DNA of 64,000 bases from Gossypium raimondii (GCF_025698545.1 NC_068569.1:23126001-23190000), one strand, 5' to 3'; numbered from the stretch's first letter, positions 12,076 through 25,986 are shown. The notes: generated by a model not told the origin, from the letters alone. Numbers and translations are program-made.

Positions 12076-15000
12076 CTATTATTATTTTGATTTTAAATGT
12101 CAACCGACATAAAACCATAAATATATGTATCATAATAAGCATCATTTAAAGATCATCGTTATAACAAATATAAGCAAACATATATCTTAAGATATCATGA
12201 TATATATACATCCACGCATTTGTAAAGCTCCTTCAATATTTCTCACAAAACTCTTTAACAATTTGTATTGTACTAAACAAAATAATAGAATATAAGTATT
12301 TAATTTTCACTCATATGAGACATGTATACATGTATATCATGTCTCCACACCGATTTCCAAATATGAATGAAAAACTAAGGGTGTCCAATATGAATACTTA
12401 AAAAAAAAATTAAGAGTCAATGTGACATAGTTTAACATTAGCACCAAATCATACAACATTTCATTACTTCTTGGTTAATTGTATAACCATGTTAGATAGA
12501 TTTTCCACACCACCTAAGTTTCATATGTCTAGATTTTCTAAAGATTTATAACAATTCTGCCTCTCAAACACAAAGATATGTAAGGGATTGAGAAGGCTAA
12601 AATTCTTTCAAAAGGGGGATCTTTCAAAGCTGTTTTTCTCAAGATTTGTTGGTCTCAAAAGCTTACATCATTTGAAAAGAAAACTGAAGAAGCATAAGAA
12701 CGTATATGTCTATATGGAAAGACTACATCTCTAATATCATTAGAGCAAAACTCAATTGCCTATTCAAATGTAATAAATTAGTTTTTAAACACACCCTTTG
12801 TTCTTAGCCTACTAATTTTTTTGTTCTTCAAGAATTTCCCCGATTTTATCGTTTGTTTCATCATTTCAATCTTGTATTAAGAAGAAAAACTACAACTGAG
12901 CACTACATTGCACTAAAAAATTCTTAAAAAATTCCCAACTACAAGCTAAAATTTTGCATTCATTGTAGAAGTGGAAACTACAACTCGTATTTACAGATAC
13001 CCCCAACTGATCAATAATCTAATCTAAACTCGGAAAATTTAGAAACGAGACGAAAACATAACATGAACATGATACCATACTCAACACAAATATATAAATA
13101 CTAACCTTTAGGCAAAGAAAAAAGTAGCGGCCACAACTAAGAACAAAGCAAAAAAGTAGAGAGAAACCAGCAATAATCACTATTTTAGTTCTCAAATCTG
13201 AAAAACAAGTGACTCTTTTGTTCCCAAATCTGGAAACAAATAAGGTTGAGAAAGAAATTAGTTTAACTTTCAATGATAAAATGGTAAAATAATAAATAAA
13301 AGTATGGGTACTTTTGTCTCTTAAAAAAATCTACTGCTTTATTGGGTTGAACTGGTGCTAAAACCTCCAATAAAATTTGAAGCTATCAGTGTGATTGAAA
13401 TAAATTTAAACGTACTGTTGATGCTAATTGAAACAGGCTATCAGTGAGGTTGATAGCAGTTATCTACCCCAAGTGCACTACACTGGCATTAAATGCTAAA
13501 TTAAAGGAAGCCTAAATCTAATATCCAACTAACCCCTTTGTAAATATGCAAATGCAGACGGTCCAAAAGTAAATTATAAAAAATTGAAAATTTCTATTTA
13601 TATTTTTCTTGTATTATTTTTAATATGTCATAATAATTCTGGAACATATATTTATAAAAAATTTCACACATTAATTATTAATATCATATAAATAAAATAA
13701 ACTCATTCCATTTTATTGTTTTTAAAATCATGCTTAAAATTATGGCATCCTAAAAAAATGTCACTTGAATTTTGTAAGGAAAGTTTAAAATTATATTTGT
13801 GAATCAGTTAAGTCTTAATTTGATTGATATTGATATTGTTGTCATTATAGGAAGATGTAAGTTTAAACTTTTTATTTTTCTATTTAAGGGTTGAAAGAAG
13901 TTACGCTCTAAATATTATATATAAAAAAACCTTTTAATAAAGATGCAAAAGTGATAGTGAAACTTAAATAAATAAATAAAAGGTTAGATTTGGTTTCTAA
14001 AATATTTTTATTTTAGAAATTAAATTTTAAACTATTGAAAAATATGTTTAATAAATAGAAATAAAAAATTTATTTTTAATAATGAAAACATATTTGGTTT
14101 TTATTTTTAAAATAAAATTTGAGAAATAAAAAAGTACATCTATATGGATTTCAGGTACCAATTTAGTATTTAAAATTTGATTAGAAAAATTTAATTGATT
14201 TTTTCCAAGAATTTTTTGTGAAAACTAGAAAATAATTTTTATATATTTTTAAAAAATTCAACCAAATATATTTTATTTAAACAACAACTAAAACTAAAAT
14301 GGCCTCAGTTTGGTAAAATCAGAGGAAACCTAAATCTCTCTACGGCCTATGCATATATAATAATAGAGAGAAAGCAAAGCAGAAAGTCAAAATGGAAATG
14401 CCCACAAAAGTTATCTGTTAAAAGAAGCAATGTAGAGATGGAAAGATGCTCAACTATTTGAACTTTGAAACAAATGAATATGTGCCCACCATGTGTTCGA
14501 TATTTTAACCCGAAAGAGCAAAACAATTTGAGTATATTCCTTCTTGTAAAGCTGTACTTTTGAGCTTTTTATTTTCTATGTCAGACTTCAAGATTACATT
14601 TTGGAAGCTGCATTTGAAGTTTCCATTTTTCACATGTTTCTTTGCAAATTGCAATACAATAATATTATCAAATTTCCATTGTCTTTATAGATATGGGTTT
14701 ACGTACATTACCAAAAATCACGCTTAAAAAGCTTGTTATGAGAATGGATTTTTCCTTTTCAACAAAACAGTCCTAATTTCACAATAAAGTATTTTTTTTA
14801 TTTAAAACATCTCTCGAATATGCTTACTGGAAATTATCGTTTTATTTTTCGATGTCCACAAGACACTAACCCTTCAAACATTTGTGACACCTAAATCACA
14901 GTACATGGGTACAATCTGACACCCGTAGTTGAATCAGCACTAGATTCTACTATAAAATCTCACCCACTAACATGTTTTAACTATACTAACTCTATACGGT

Positions 15001-15281
15001 ATTTCACAATGGATTGTTGGATCAATTTTGTTCGAGTATCGGTACGAATGGTTGATTTGGGTTAAAAAGCGATTGATTTAGTAAAATTAATTTTTTCTAT
15101 TTTAAAAAATAATTTTTATGATTTTTAATAATATATTTAATAGTGGAAGAAACCAGTAGACGACTACAAAGAAACTTCAAAATTACAACCTACCCTTGAT
15201 GATGGAACTAGCCAAAATCTTGAAAACCTTGGTATTTGGTTATTAATTTGTATTTGTTTTAAAATTTTATAAAAAAGTTAG
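12076..15281. other. AT-rich intergenic spacer
   Basis: About 3.2 kb with no gene that can be supported. The open stretch at 13019-13273 (-) has low-complexity composition and no family signature. No tRNA- or rRNA-like structure was recognised. Confidence 0.5.
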
Positions 15282-15806
15282 GGTGAACTACATCATTAGT
15301 CACTAAATTATTGATTAGTTTTTGTTTTTGTCACTTAACTAAAAAATTATAATTTGCTCATTAAACTATTTGAAAATTTTCATTTAAGTCACTGGGCTAT
15401 TAAGTTTTTCTTTTAAAAGTTCTGTTAGCGAGCTTTAAGCAACAATTCGATGATTGATATAGTATATTAGTACCCGTCGACGAGTAGAAGAACATACTCT
15501 ATATTCAAGTCGATCTGACAGTCTGTGTCAAAAATTGGAGAAAAAAACTGTTTAAATTTTTGTTCGTAAAATTGTGACGTTTAAAGTTGTTTCTTGAAAA
15601 AAAATTGAACTGTAGAAAAGGAAATAAAAGACAACTTTCGATTGGTGTAGGCAACACGAATAGAGAAAGCCATGTAATATCGATTAACAACATAATGACT
15701 TAAATGAAAACTTTTGAATAGTTTAGTGATCAAATTGTGACTTTTTTAATTAAGTGGCCAAATCGAGAATTTATCCATAAATTAGTAACTAATGATGTAG
15801 TTTACC
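15282..15806. mobile_element. TIR element, copy 1 of a ~515-bp family
   Basis: The left end GGTGAACTACATCATTAGT is mirrored by the right end, which read inwards is GGTAAACTACATCATTAGT. The inverted arms extend about 130 bp. The core shares long blocks with the copy at 43414-43923 (for example the stretch around GTCAAAAAT and TGTGACGTTTAAAG). No clear target duplication was found here. The ORF at 15505-15693 is a shadow. Non-autonomous. Confidence 0.75.
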
Positions 15807-16088
15807 AAAAATATTATAATGAGTGTATTTTTATAATTTTACCTTCTATAAATCAAATAATAAAATTTAAATTTAAACCATGATAAAATAAATTATTAAC
15901 ATTTAACTTTGCATTTGAATTTTATATGAATTTTTAATAATTATATTTCTTAATAACTGAAAATACTCCTACGGTAGAAAAAAGGAGAGGCAAAAAGAAA
16001 AAGCTATAAAAAATTATAAAATTATGGTGAACTCTCCCACTCTTGCTAATCTCTTGATTTTTCTTTCTCAGTTTCTTTCTGTTAGGTC

Positions 16089-16115
<27 letters not shown>
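16089..16115. repeat. (CT)n microsatellite
   Basis: About 13 uninterrupted CT dinucleotides lie roughly 440 bp upstream of the M8 protease start codon. The position is probably in its 5' leader, where CT-rich tracts are frequent in plant genes. Confidence 0.95.
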
Positions 16116-16119
<4 letters not shown>

Positions 16120-16550
16120 TCTTTCTTTTCTTACTTCATTGTCACTGTTCCTCATATCTCTGCACACCCAAAAAGAAACCCAGAAACAAAGTAAGGGGGA
16201 AGCTTTAGAATATTTAGCAGTGTTAGTTCACCTCGAGAGAATATTTTTTATTAGAGAAAAAAAAAACCAAGTTGAAAGTTATAGTTCCATTATATTTCCC
16301 TCCTTTTTTTTTAATTTTTTTTTAAAATTTTTGATTTGCTTGGGCTTTCATCAAATCAAAGAAGCTCTGCAAATTTTGGAGTCATTTTTGGGTTTGCATT
16401 TTGTGGGGTTCAAATGTGGAGTAAAGAGCAGTTTTGCTGGATTTTAATGCCGGCTGGAGAGTCGAGGGAGTTTTGAATGGAATTACAAGAGTTAATGCTT
16501 TACTTTTTCCGACATTTCTTGGAGAGGATATAATCAGCTTTGGTTCAATC

Positions 16551-19500
16551 ATGGTAACAAGATTTGATTTTAAGCTTCGATTTGCTGTCGTTATATTCGA
16601 GGTAAACCTTCGATTTCACTGTAAATTTTCTCATTTTCTTTTTCTTGAAAAAAATTGAATCCATGGGTTTTCTGGTAGAAATCAAAATGGTGCAGAGCTC
16701 TTGCCGTTACTGAGATAATTAGTGGGAAAAAGATCAGATATTTCCCATTTTTTCTGTCTAATATTTTTCTTAAACAAAATCAAATCATTTTGCTTTGTTT
16801 TCTCTTCGTATAAAGATGGAATTAATTTGGTTACTTTTTAGTTTTATTTATATTTACTTTACTTCCATTTTTAAAACTTTTCCGGGATCTTTCCTTTTTG
16901 GTAACTGTTCACTAGGGTTTACTAATTGAACAAAACTGTGAACTTCTAGTTTAATTCATTATTGGAATTTGAAAATTATCCAGGATTATGTATATAAAGC
17001 TTTTAAATTTTATTAATTGTTTGAAGTTGGAATTTTGTCGTTTCAAATTAGCTGGATTTGAATTCATAATTTACAAAAATATCTTTTTTGTGCCGGTATT
17101 AGTCATTCTTAGCTTGGTTTCATTATCTTCATTGTTGCGTACATAGTCTCTGTTGGCTTTTGTATTTAATTTGTTTGCCTACTTCACACTGAAACCCAAG
17201 CTTTTTCTGGCGTCTATTGCAGGTTTTATTGATATTGTTATGGTTTGGAGCAGCTACTTCGAAATTTCAGGGGCATCATCCACAATGGGAAGGCCCAGAG
17301 AGCGAAATTGGTGAAAACATTGTCTCACATTCATGTATTCATGACCAGATAATTGAACAGAGGAGACGACCAGGTCGAAAGGTTTATTCAGTTACCCCTC
17401 AATTTTATGTCCACTCCAGTACCTCAAATAATGTTCTTCACAAAGGAAGGTCCTTGCTTGAGATTTCTGAGGTGCTTGAGCATCCAAAGGAGGCTAAGCA
17501 ACCTATAAGAATATATTTAAATTATGATGCCGTTGGCCTCTCACCGGATAGAGATTGTCGAAAAGTTGGTGACATTGTGAAGGTGGGTGCTTTTGTTTCG
17601 TTGGTAAACTTGGTAACATCGTAGTTCTGGTCATGATTGTGAACCTAATGTGCACCCTTGGTGTTTGCTCTCTATGCTTGTTTTGTTTTCATTTTTGTAT
17701 ATATTTTTATTTATCAGCTTGGGGAGCCTCCTGTGAGTTCATCTCTTGGTACACGCTCCTGCAATCCTCATGGTGATCCTCCGATTTATGGTGACTGTTG
17801 GTATAATTGCACTTTGAATGATTTATCTGGGCAAGACAAACGTCATCGTCTTCACAAGGTTGTACCCTATACATACTACAGATAAACTACAAAAGAAATT
17901 TGTATTCATTTGAATTACGATGAAGCCAATGCTAACTTTTGAAAGAAATATAATGAAGGCTCTAGGGCAGACAGCTGACTGGTTCAAGAGAACCTTGGCT
18001 GTAGAGTCTGTGAAAGGGAATTTGAGATTGAGTGGATATTCTGCATGCGGACAAGATGGAGGTGTACAGCTTCCTCGTCAATATGTTGAAGGTATCTCAT
18101 TCAGTTCTGTCACTGTGGTTTGGTTCCATTTATATCTTGAATGTGGCCTCTAAGAGCACTTTCATTTTAGGTTCATTGTTTTGTAACTGTTATCTTTATC
18201 CAACTTTTCTTGCAGAGGGTGTTGCTGATGCAGACTTGGTCCTTCTTGTGACTACACGACCTACCACTGGCAACACTTTGGCATGGGCAGTAGCATGTGA
18301 ACGTGACCAGTGGGGCCGTGCAATTGCTGGTAATTTCTAGTTGGCACATCTCTAAAGTGTCGAATATGTTGCTGTCTTGTGAAGTAGAAGTCTAAAACCA
18401 AAGGCAATGTTTTTGTAGGACATGTGAATGTTGCTCCTCGGCATTTAACTGCAGAAGCAGAGGCTTTACTTTCAGCTACTCTTATCCACGAGGTGTGGTG
18501 ATGTTATTTTATGAATTTAGAAAAGCATAGAAGGAAATTTAGTGTCCTAAATATTGTTCTTATCCAGGTTATGCATGTTCTTGGCTTTGATCCCCATGCT
18601 TTTACGCACTTTAGGGATGAGAGAAAAAGGAGGCGTAGTAAGGTAATTGCATGGTGTTTACTATGAATATGTCCTTGAGGCATCAAAGCAATTTGCATAA
18701 GTACTGTTCGGTTATCTCTGTGTGCATTCTGCAGGTTACTGAACATATTATAGATGAAAGGCTTGGGAGGATGGTTAAACGTGTGGTGCTCCCACGTGTT
18801 GTTATGCACTCGCGGCATCATTATGGGGTATTGTTGACATTTTTTTTGTGTCGAGTTTTGTGGTTTTAGATTATTGAAACAATGAGAAAATCGAACAAAT
18901 AGTTTATGGAAGTTAAATTGACAGGCATTCTCAGAAAATTTTACTGGCTTAGAGCTAGAAGATGGTGGAGGACGTGGGACATCAGGTATTCAGTTCTGTC
19001 TGTTATTTGTCTCTCTCCTCTCTATTGAGATGTTGCTTATGGGTTTTTTTTTTAACACATGGAACCTTTCTCAAAACTAGCGTACATTGCACTATATGAT
19101 TCCTAACGGAAGATGCAGCAAGCAGTTTGGTCATTAATGTTTGAGTGATGACTTGGCTGCAGGATCTCATTGGGAGAAAAGGCTTTTGATGAATGAGATA
19201 ATGACGGGATCCGTGGATACAAAATCAGTAGTTTCAAAAATGACACTGGCTTTGTTGGAGGATAGTGGATGGTATCAAGCTAACTATAGCATGGCAGATC
19301 ATCTTGATTGGGGTCACAACCAAGGAACTGATTTTCTGACTTCTCCTTGCAATCTCTGGAAGGGAGCATATCATTGCAACACAACCAATTTGTCCGGTTG
19401 TACGTATAACAGGGAAGCAGAAGGTTACTGTCCTATTGTAAGTTATAACAGGGACCTACCTCAATGGACTCGGTACTTTCCTCAGGCTAACAAGGGTATG

Positions 19501-21923
19501 TTCTTGTTTGTGTTCTTTTATCTGTCTGCTTTTTGTTTTTGAGGCCCTCTTTTGTGACCTGCTCCCTCTTTTGTAATTCATATTTGAACAGGTTTCAAGA
19601 TATGGGCATGTAATGCAATCATTTTATGCTTATCAATGTCATTGAACTTTTAGTTTGGTCCTCCTTGTGAGGTCTATGTACTTATGTTTTTTACTTTTCC
19701 AGGTGGTCAGTCCTCATTGGCTGATTATTGCACATTCTTTGTGGCTTACTCTGATGGATCTTGTACGGATAGTAATAGTGCAAGGGCCCCGGATAGAATG
19801 TTAGGCGAAGTGAGAGGGAGTAACTCCAGGTGAGTTTTGAGTTTCAACCTTAAAAACTTTACTAGGAATTGGTTTAAAATTTTTATATTACCTTAGGAAT
19901 GGTTGATGAAGTTTTTGTTTTGATGTGATTATTAGGTGCATGGCCTCATCCTTAGTTCGTACAGGTTTTGTCCGTGGTTCTATGACTCAAGGAAATGGTT
20001 GTTATCAGCACAGATGTGTAAATTACTCATTAGAGGTATGGGTTGGTGTTTGTAAAGTCAAGCTTTGTGCTTTTGTAATTTTTTAGAAAAGCACCTTCAA
20101 AGCTTGTGTGTTATGATCGGTGTGGGCTGTAATCTTATCTTTTAGAATAAGCTACTTGGCCAATGCTGATTTACTGCAATGTCAGAATTAAACTTGTTGA
20201 TCATGGCCTGGTTGACTGAAATAATACCTTTTGTTTATATCGTAAATGTTGAAACTGACAGAATAATTTGCAGGTTGAACTTTAAGCTCATTCTCACATA
20301 CACTTCTTCATCCTTTTGTTTATAATTGTTTGATTAGGTTGCTGTGGATGGTATCTGGAAAGTGTGTGCCAAAGCTGGTGGACCAGTTCAGTTCCCTGGT
20401 TTTAATGGTAATTTCAATCTATTTACTTTTTAGTTAATAAGATATATCTATATGTTTTGACAATTTCTTTCGATGTTTTTTATCTGCAGGTGAACTAATT
20501 TGTCCTGCTTACCATGAACTCTGTAGTGCTGGTCCGGTTCCAGTGTCCGGGCAATGTCCCAATTCTTGTCATTTTAATGGTGATTGTGTCAGCGGAAAAT
20601 GTCGCTGCTTTCCTGGGTTTCATGGTCATGATTGTAGTAAAAGTGAGCGCCAGGATCCTTCTCTATTCCATTGTTTAGCTATGTACAAAATAACTCATGG
20701 TATGCTAAATCTGTTCTGAGCTAATCCTTTTCAATAAACTGATGTTATTTTTCTTTGTCCTCTTCTGTTATACAGGATATTGCCCTAGCAATTGTAATGG
20801 GCATGGGACGTGTCTGTCAAATGGGGTTTGTGGATGTGAAAATGGTTATACTGGCATTGACTGTTCCACTGGTAATGTGTTTATTTAGCTGTTATTCTGT
20901 AAGTTTCTTTTTTTGTGAAGAAAAATTTGAGAGGTTTGATCTTTTTGTCATTTTTGCACAGGCCTTTTTAGAGCACTTTTATCAAATAGTTAAGCACACA
21001 AATAAAAGATATATTTCTTTCCTTTTCAAAGAAAAAGAATTGAAGAGGGCTGTTTCAATATGCTTATATATTCATAGACACCTCCTAAGGTTCTCATGTC
21101 ATTTTTGATACCATTTCATGATGCGAAATATGTAATCCTCCTACTTATGTCGGGATAAATACAGGCGGTTAATACCATATCCCCCCTGCCCCCATTCTTT
21201 ACCTTTTTGCTTTGAATTTCATATGCAGCCGTTTGCGATGAACAATGTAGTCTTCATGGTGGTGTCTGTGACAATGGAGTTTGCGAGTTCCGCTGCTCTG
21301 ACTATGCGGGATACACATGCCAGAACAGCTCCACTCTCCTCTCTAGTCTTTCTGTATGCAAAAATGAGTTGGAGAGAGAGTTGTCTGGGCAACACTGTGC
21401 ACCCAGTGAGGCAAGTATATTGCAACAGCTTGAAGAAGTTGTCATCATGCCGAATTACCACCGTCTATTCCCAAGTGTTGCTCAGAAGTTGTTTACTAAT
21501 CTCTTTGGAAGCAGCTACTGTGAATCAGCTGCCAAGCGACTGGCCTGCTGGGTAAAACATCCCATCCCTATCGTTTTATTCATCTCCATAGTTATTTTTG
21601 CTTTTGGTTCATGGCTCTTATTTTCCTCACGAGCTTGACTCTAAACACCGATCATATATGACCAGATATCGATCCAAAAATGCGATAATGATGGGGACAA
21701 CAGACTACGAGTATGCCATTCAGCATGTCAGGCGTATAATTTAGCATGTGGAGCATCACTAGACTGTTCGGACCAAACTCTGTTTAGTAGCGAGGAGGAA
21801 GGCGAGGGGCAATGCACCGGCTCTGGCGAGATGAAGGTTTCGTGGTTCAATCGTTTCCGAAATCGTTTATTTTCAAGCAATTCGTCCTTGAAAGGAGTGT
21901 ATGTAAAATATAGCCAACTCTAG
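16551..21923 (+). CDS. Leishmanolysin-like metallopeptidase (family M8) with EGF-like repeats
   Basis: Zinc endopeptidase of the secretory pathway; the plant members' substrates are not known to me. Exons: 16551-16601, 17223-17582, 17718-17858, 17971-18091, 18216-18329, 18419-18492, 18568-18642, 18735-18827, 18925-18985, 19163-19495, 19703-19829, 19936-20035, 20338-20407, 20490-20642, 20776-20871, 21229-21551, 21666-21923. They join in phase to 849 residues with GT-AG introns throughout. A hydrophobic N-terminal segment (about residues 11-28) spans the exon 1/2 joint. The zinc site HEVMHVLGF is at 286-294. A third ligand candidate is His366, ahead of the Met-turn-like MNEIM. Cys-rich EGF-like units lie at about 596-622, 627-654 and 659-675. 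There is no C-terminal hydrophobic tail for a GPI anchor. The ATG at 16551 was chosen because it alone supplies the signal sequence in frame. The gene appears complete. Confidence 0.93.
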
Positions 21924-22229
21924 CCCCCTCCTAATTCTCTTGCTCTTGTTCCTTCTAAATTTGGCTTGTAATATTTCTAGGGTTCCAGTGTAGGAAAGTT
22001 GTAGAAAAATAGGAAAATTTGGGTTTTGATTAGGCTTTAAAGCCAAATGTAGAGAAAATTGAAAAAGAATGTAAAAGCAGCAAAAGAAAAAAAAAATAGA
22101 AGAAACCAAAAGGAAGATGCTCTTGTGAGCGAGTGTCCGGATGTTTGGCCGAAGGCCTTTGGAAAGGAAATGTCTCAGATTATTGTCTTCTTCACTTTTA
22201 GGTAAACTATATAAGTAATTTATAAACAT

Positions 22230-23028
22230 TTTGATTACTGTGCCGTTACCAATCTTAAAAATGTTATGAATTGTGATGACATCATCACGTTTCTTATCTT
22301 TTCCTTTTCTTTTTTTTCCCCTGTTCCTTCATCACCATCTTCGTCTCACCTATGAACTCTCATCTTCAACATTCAACTCTCATCTTCAACCCACTAATAC
22401 CCCACGAACCAGAAAACCCAAACGTCAACAACAAACCCCCAAATCCATGAATTTGGATAGTGGAGAGGAAAAGCCTGATGAGGCTTTGGTGCTCCATTCG
22501 CAGATCTCAACGGTGAAATTGAAGCTTAAGAGTAGATAAACAACGTACAGAAAACAAAAGCTGATCCGACGATGGGGGAGGGAGATCGGAGAAAGGTAGG
22601 CTACAACTTTGGTTTTAGATCAAGAAAATCGGTGATGATTTTGAAGAAATGGAAGATAGATTCGAAAAGAGCATGAGAAAACGAAGTTGGAGATGAAGCT
22701 TGGGCTCCTCTAGCCATCGGAAATGACGACCGGCGCGGCGACCCGACACCGGAGTTAGCCAGATTCTGGGTTTGGCTTCTGGTTTTAGAGCGTTGATAGA
22801 ACATTTGAGTTGGAGAGGGAAGAAAAGAAACTAAAAAAAGAAAGGAAAGAAAACGAAAAAAAACAAAAAACAAATGGGCTCTACGCTTATAAAAAAATAA
22901 AAAATTAGGATAAATTACATTAACAATAATAAAACAGTTATTCAGCTTTTAACACAGTTAATTAACAAATCAGTCCTATAACTATTTTTCATTAAAGATG
23001 TAACGAAAAATTGATCTGTCATTTAACT
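22230..23028. other. Spacer between protease gene and solo LTR
   Basis: This follows the protease 3' UTR. Positions 22250-22880 contain pyrimidine/purine-skewed sequence and short open stretches on both strands (22273-22539 +, 22601-22873 -) with low-complexity translations. They are not recognisable and are not called as genes. Confidence 0.4.
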
Positions 23029-23033
23029 GGTCA

Positions 23034-25981
23034 TGTAATAGCCCGATTTTAGGCCTAGTCGGAACAGTAGTTTCGGGACCACAAATCTGACGAAAAAAAA
23101 ATGTAATGGCTTGAATTTTCAGAGGTGTCGGAACGGTGATTCGAGATCACTAAATTCGACAAATGGGTAGAAAATATTATTAATTTAGTGAGTATAAGTT
23201 AAATGTAAAGTTAGGAAAATTTTTGAAATAGTGAATAGTGCACTAGAAATAAATATTAAAATAATTAGAATCGAAATGAGGTATCAAGACCTCGGGGATT
23301 TTAAACCGAGCCATAAATATTTTTATAAATATTTATGGAGTGTTAAAAAGTTAGTATTAAAGTTTCGTTAAGAAATTTTAAAGTTCCGATAATTAATTGA
23401 ACAAAAAGGACTAAATTGTAACAAATGCAAAATTATAGGAAATGATTAAATAGCTTAAATGATAAAAGGAAGAGGGCTTAAAAGGAAAATAGACCCAAGG
23501 CCTATTTGGGCTGGACGGCAGGGGCATGAAATCAGCAGAAAGTAAAGAGAATTAAGGGCAAAATTGGAATATTGCAAAAATTGCTTAATAAAGTTAGGAC
23601 CAAAGTGGAATTATCTAGATTTCTCTTCATTTTTCTAAATTCTCATCAGCTAAAACACCATGGAAAGGCTTCTTCAAGCTGGTTCTTCATATTTTTATTA
23701 CAAGTAAGTTCAATTCTTGACTATTTCTTGAATTTTTTGTATTTTTATGACTTTTACAACTAGGCCCACTTGTTAAATTCATTAGTTTGTGATTTTATGA
23801 AAGAAGTTGAAAGTTGATATGAATATGTGCTGGAACTATATGATGATTTATCATGAAATTAGAGCTTTAAATTGTTCATATGCTGATTGTATTGAAAGAA
23901 TTGAATAGAAAGTGAATGTTTGGGACCTAATAGAAAAAGAGTTTGAAGATAGAGTTATATGTGGAAATTCTGAATGCCAATAGTTGTGTAACAGCTTATA
24001 ATGTCTAGGTAAAGTATTAATTGAGAAAATTAGATTAATTGAGGGGTTAATTGAGAAAGGACCGAATTGTATAAACTGTGAAATTTGGGGCAAAATGGAA
24101 ATCAACATTTTGCACTAAAGCAGTTTTGGACAGCAGCAGTAGTGTAACTTTGAAAAATCACCAAAAATTGTAGAAATTGAATTAGAGGATGAATAAAATA
24201 TGAAACTAAAGCTTATTGAGTCTAGTTTCTTATAAAATAAATGATGTGAGCAATGGAATTGTAAATCATGAGATATAATAGATTTTGTGAGATAAGGTCA
24301 GAATGAATTCGGGTTCCCCTGTTCTGACTTTGAAAAATCATTAAAAATTGTACAAAAATGATTATGAGTTATAATTTATATGGTTAGAATCCTTAATGAG
24401 TCTATTTTTAGAAGAAACAAACGAAAATATTATCCGAATTCTGTACAATGAGATAATTAATTTTTAGTGAAGAGTGGTCGGAACTGTCAGACAGCGAAAC
24501 AGGGGAAGCTTTAAAGAATAAACTGTACTATTTTGCTAAACCAAAAATTCTGAAAATTTTATGGTATGAAGATATGTGAGTCTAGTTTCAGGAAAAATTA
24601 ACGGATCTTAATTTGGAGCTCTGTAGCTCCGGATAAAAATAATGTAGTGACTCTGACTCGGATAAACAGCTTTGAATATATATATGTTAGTGAATATTGA
24701 AATTATGGTTAATGTTGTTTAAGTGTGTTATACACATTAAGGATGTGGAATGGAGAGGAGGAGGAGGAAAATTGGGAAATATATGAATGATTTGTGTATA
24801 ATTGGTCATATGCTTGATTTTAATTGATAAACGATGAAATATGAATTATACTTATATTTGTGCATTAGTGGTCATGGCATGTGTGAAAAGAAAGTTTCAT
24901 AGTATGTGTGTATGGTATATTCAATATATGATGTGGCATGAAATAATGTCATGAATGGTTTATGAATTAACACATGTTGGTAAGCCTGATATATGAATAA
25001 ATGGTCAAATTGAGCGGAACGCCGAATTTGAGTACTTCTGATCAAGTGAAAAAGTGATAAGTGGTAATTTTAGCTACACTTATCTGATCAAGTGACAAAG
25101 TGATAAGTGGCTACACTTATCTGATCAAGAAACAAAGTGATAAGTGGTTACACTTATCTGATCAAGAAACAAAGTGATAAGTGGTTACACTTATCTGATC
25201 AAGTGACAAAGTGATAAGTGCTAAACTTATCTGATCAAGAGACAAAGTGATAAGTGGTAGCTTTAGCTACACTTATCTGATCAAGTGACAAAGTGATAAG
25301 TGCTACACTTATCTGATCAAGTGGCAAAGTGATAAGTGGTAGCCTAGCTACACTTATCTGATCAGGGACAAGTGATAAGTGATCATACGTAAGACCATAG
25401 TTATACTATAGCAAAGTGAAAGTGAAATACTCAATTTTCCGTGACCGTTCCCTAATTTGATTAAGGATGGTAAGTGACAAATGGGCCCAAAAGAATTAAA
25501 GTAAATGGATAAGTGGTAGCGTATTTATATCAGGACGATGTTGTTATTCAAACTAAAGTGATATTTTCATTGCAAAATTGAGAATTTCATAAATGTGTTA
25601 TTGAATGGTATAATCAATAAACATTGAGTTAAATGGTAAATACGTATTAGTTTTGAACTTGATGTCATTGAATTGTACGTGAATTAAATGGAAATTGCTA
25701 GTGATATGATTTAAATTATGAGCATGAGAAATTGCGAATTGAATGAAATGGAAATGAAGCATTAAATTGCATGAGTATGTATCGAGTCTCGCAGGCCCTA
25801 ATTATTATGATTATAATATTTTGAGGATATACTGTGAAAAGTTATAGAAACATGTTAATTATTTTGAAAGTTTTAATTTTGATGAAATTTTATAACTCGG
25901 TTAAATACGTTTACAAGTGTATGTGTTTTGGTAATGCCTTGTACCCTATTCCGGTGTTGGATACGGGTAAGGGGTGTTACA
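23034..25981 (+). mobile_element. Solo Ty3/gypsy LTR with perfect 5-bp target duplication
   Basis: 2948 bp starting TGTAATAGCCC and ending GGTGTTACA, flanked by GGTCA at 23029-23033 and 25982-25986. No internal domain adjoins it, so it is a solo LTR left by unequal recombination between two LTRs. It shares a palindrome (23311-23338) and its neighbouring bases with the LTR at 861-3392. It contains a hairpin minisatellite at 25039-25389. Orientation is taken from similarity to the minus-strand copy. ORFs inside it (for example 23572-23763 and 25834-26046) are not genes. Confidence 0.95.
25039..25389. repeat. Tandem array of GATAAGTG hairpin units inside solo LTR
   Basis: Eight full units and one partial unit of 35-46 bp. 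Each starts with the palindrome TGATCA, then AAGTGACAAA, then a stem of GATAAGTG and CACTTATC around a short loop. The loop is GTTA or GCTA in most units. In two units it is lengthened by a nested GTAGC...GCTAC stem. Confidence 0.92.
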
Positions 25982-25986
25982 GGTCA

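Noticed and set aside
16139-16658. ORFs upstream of the M8 gene
   Set aside because: They lie in the leader, with low-complexity translations and no continuity with exon 2 except through the ATG at 16551.
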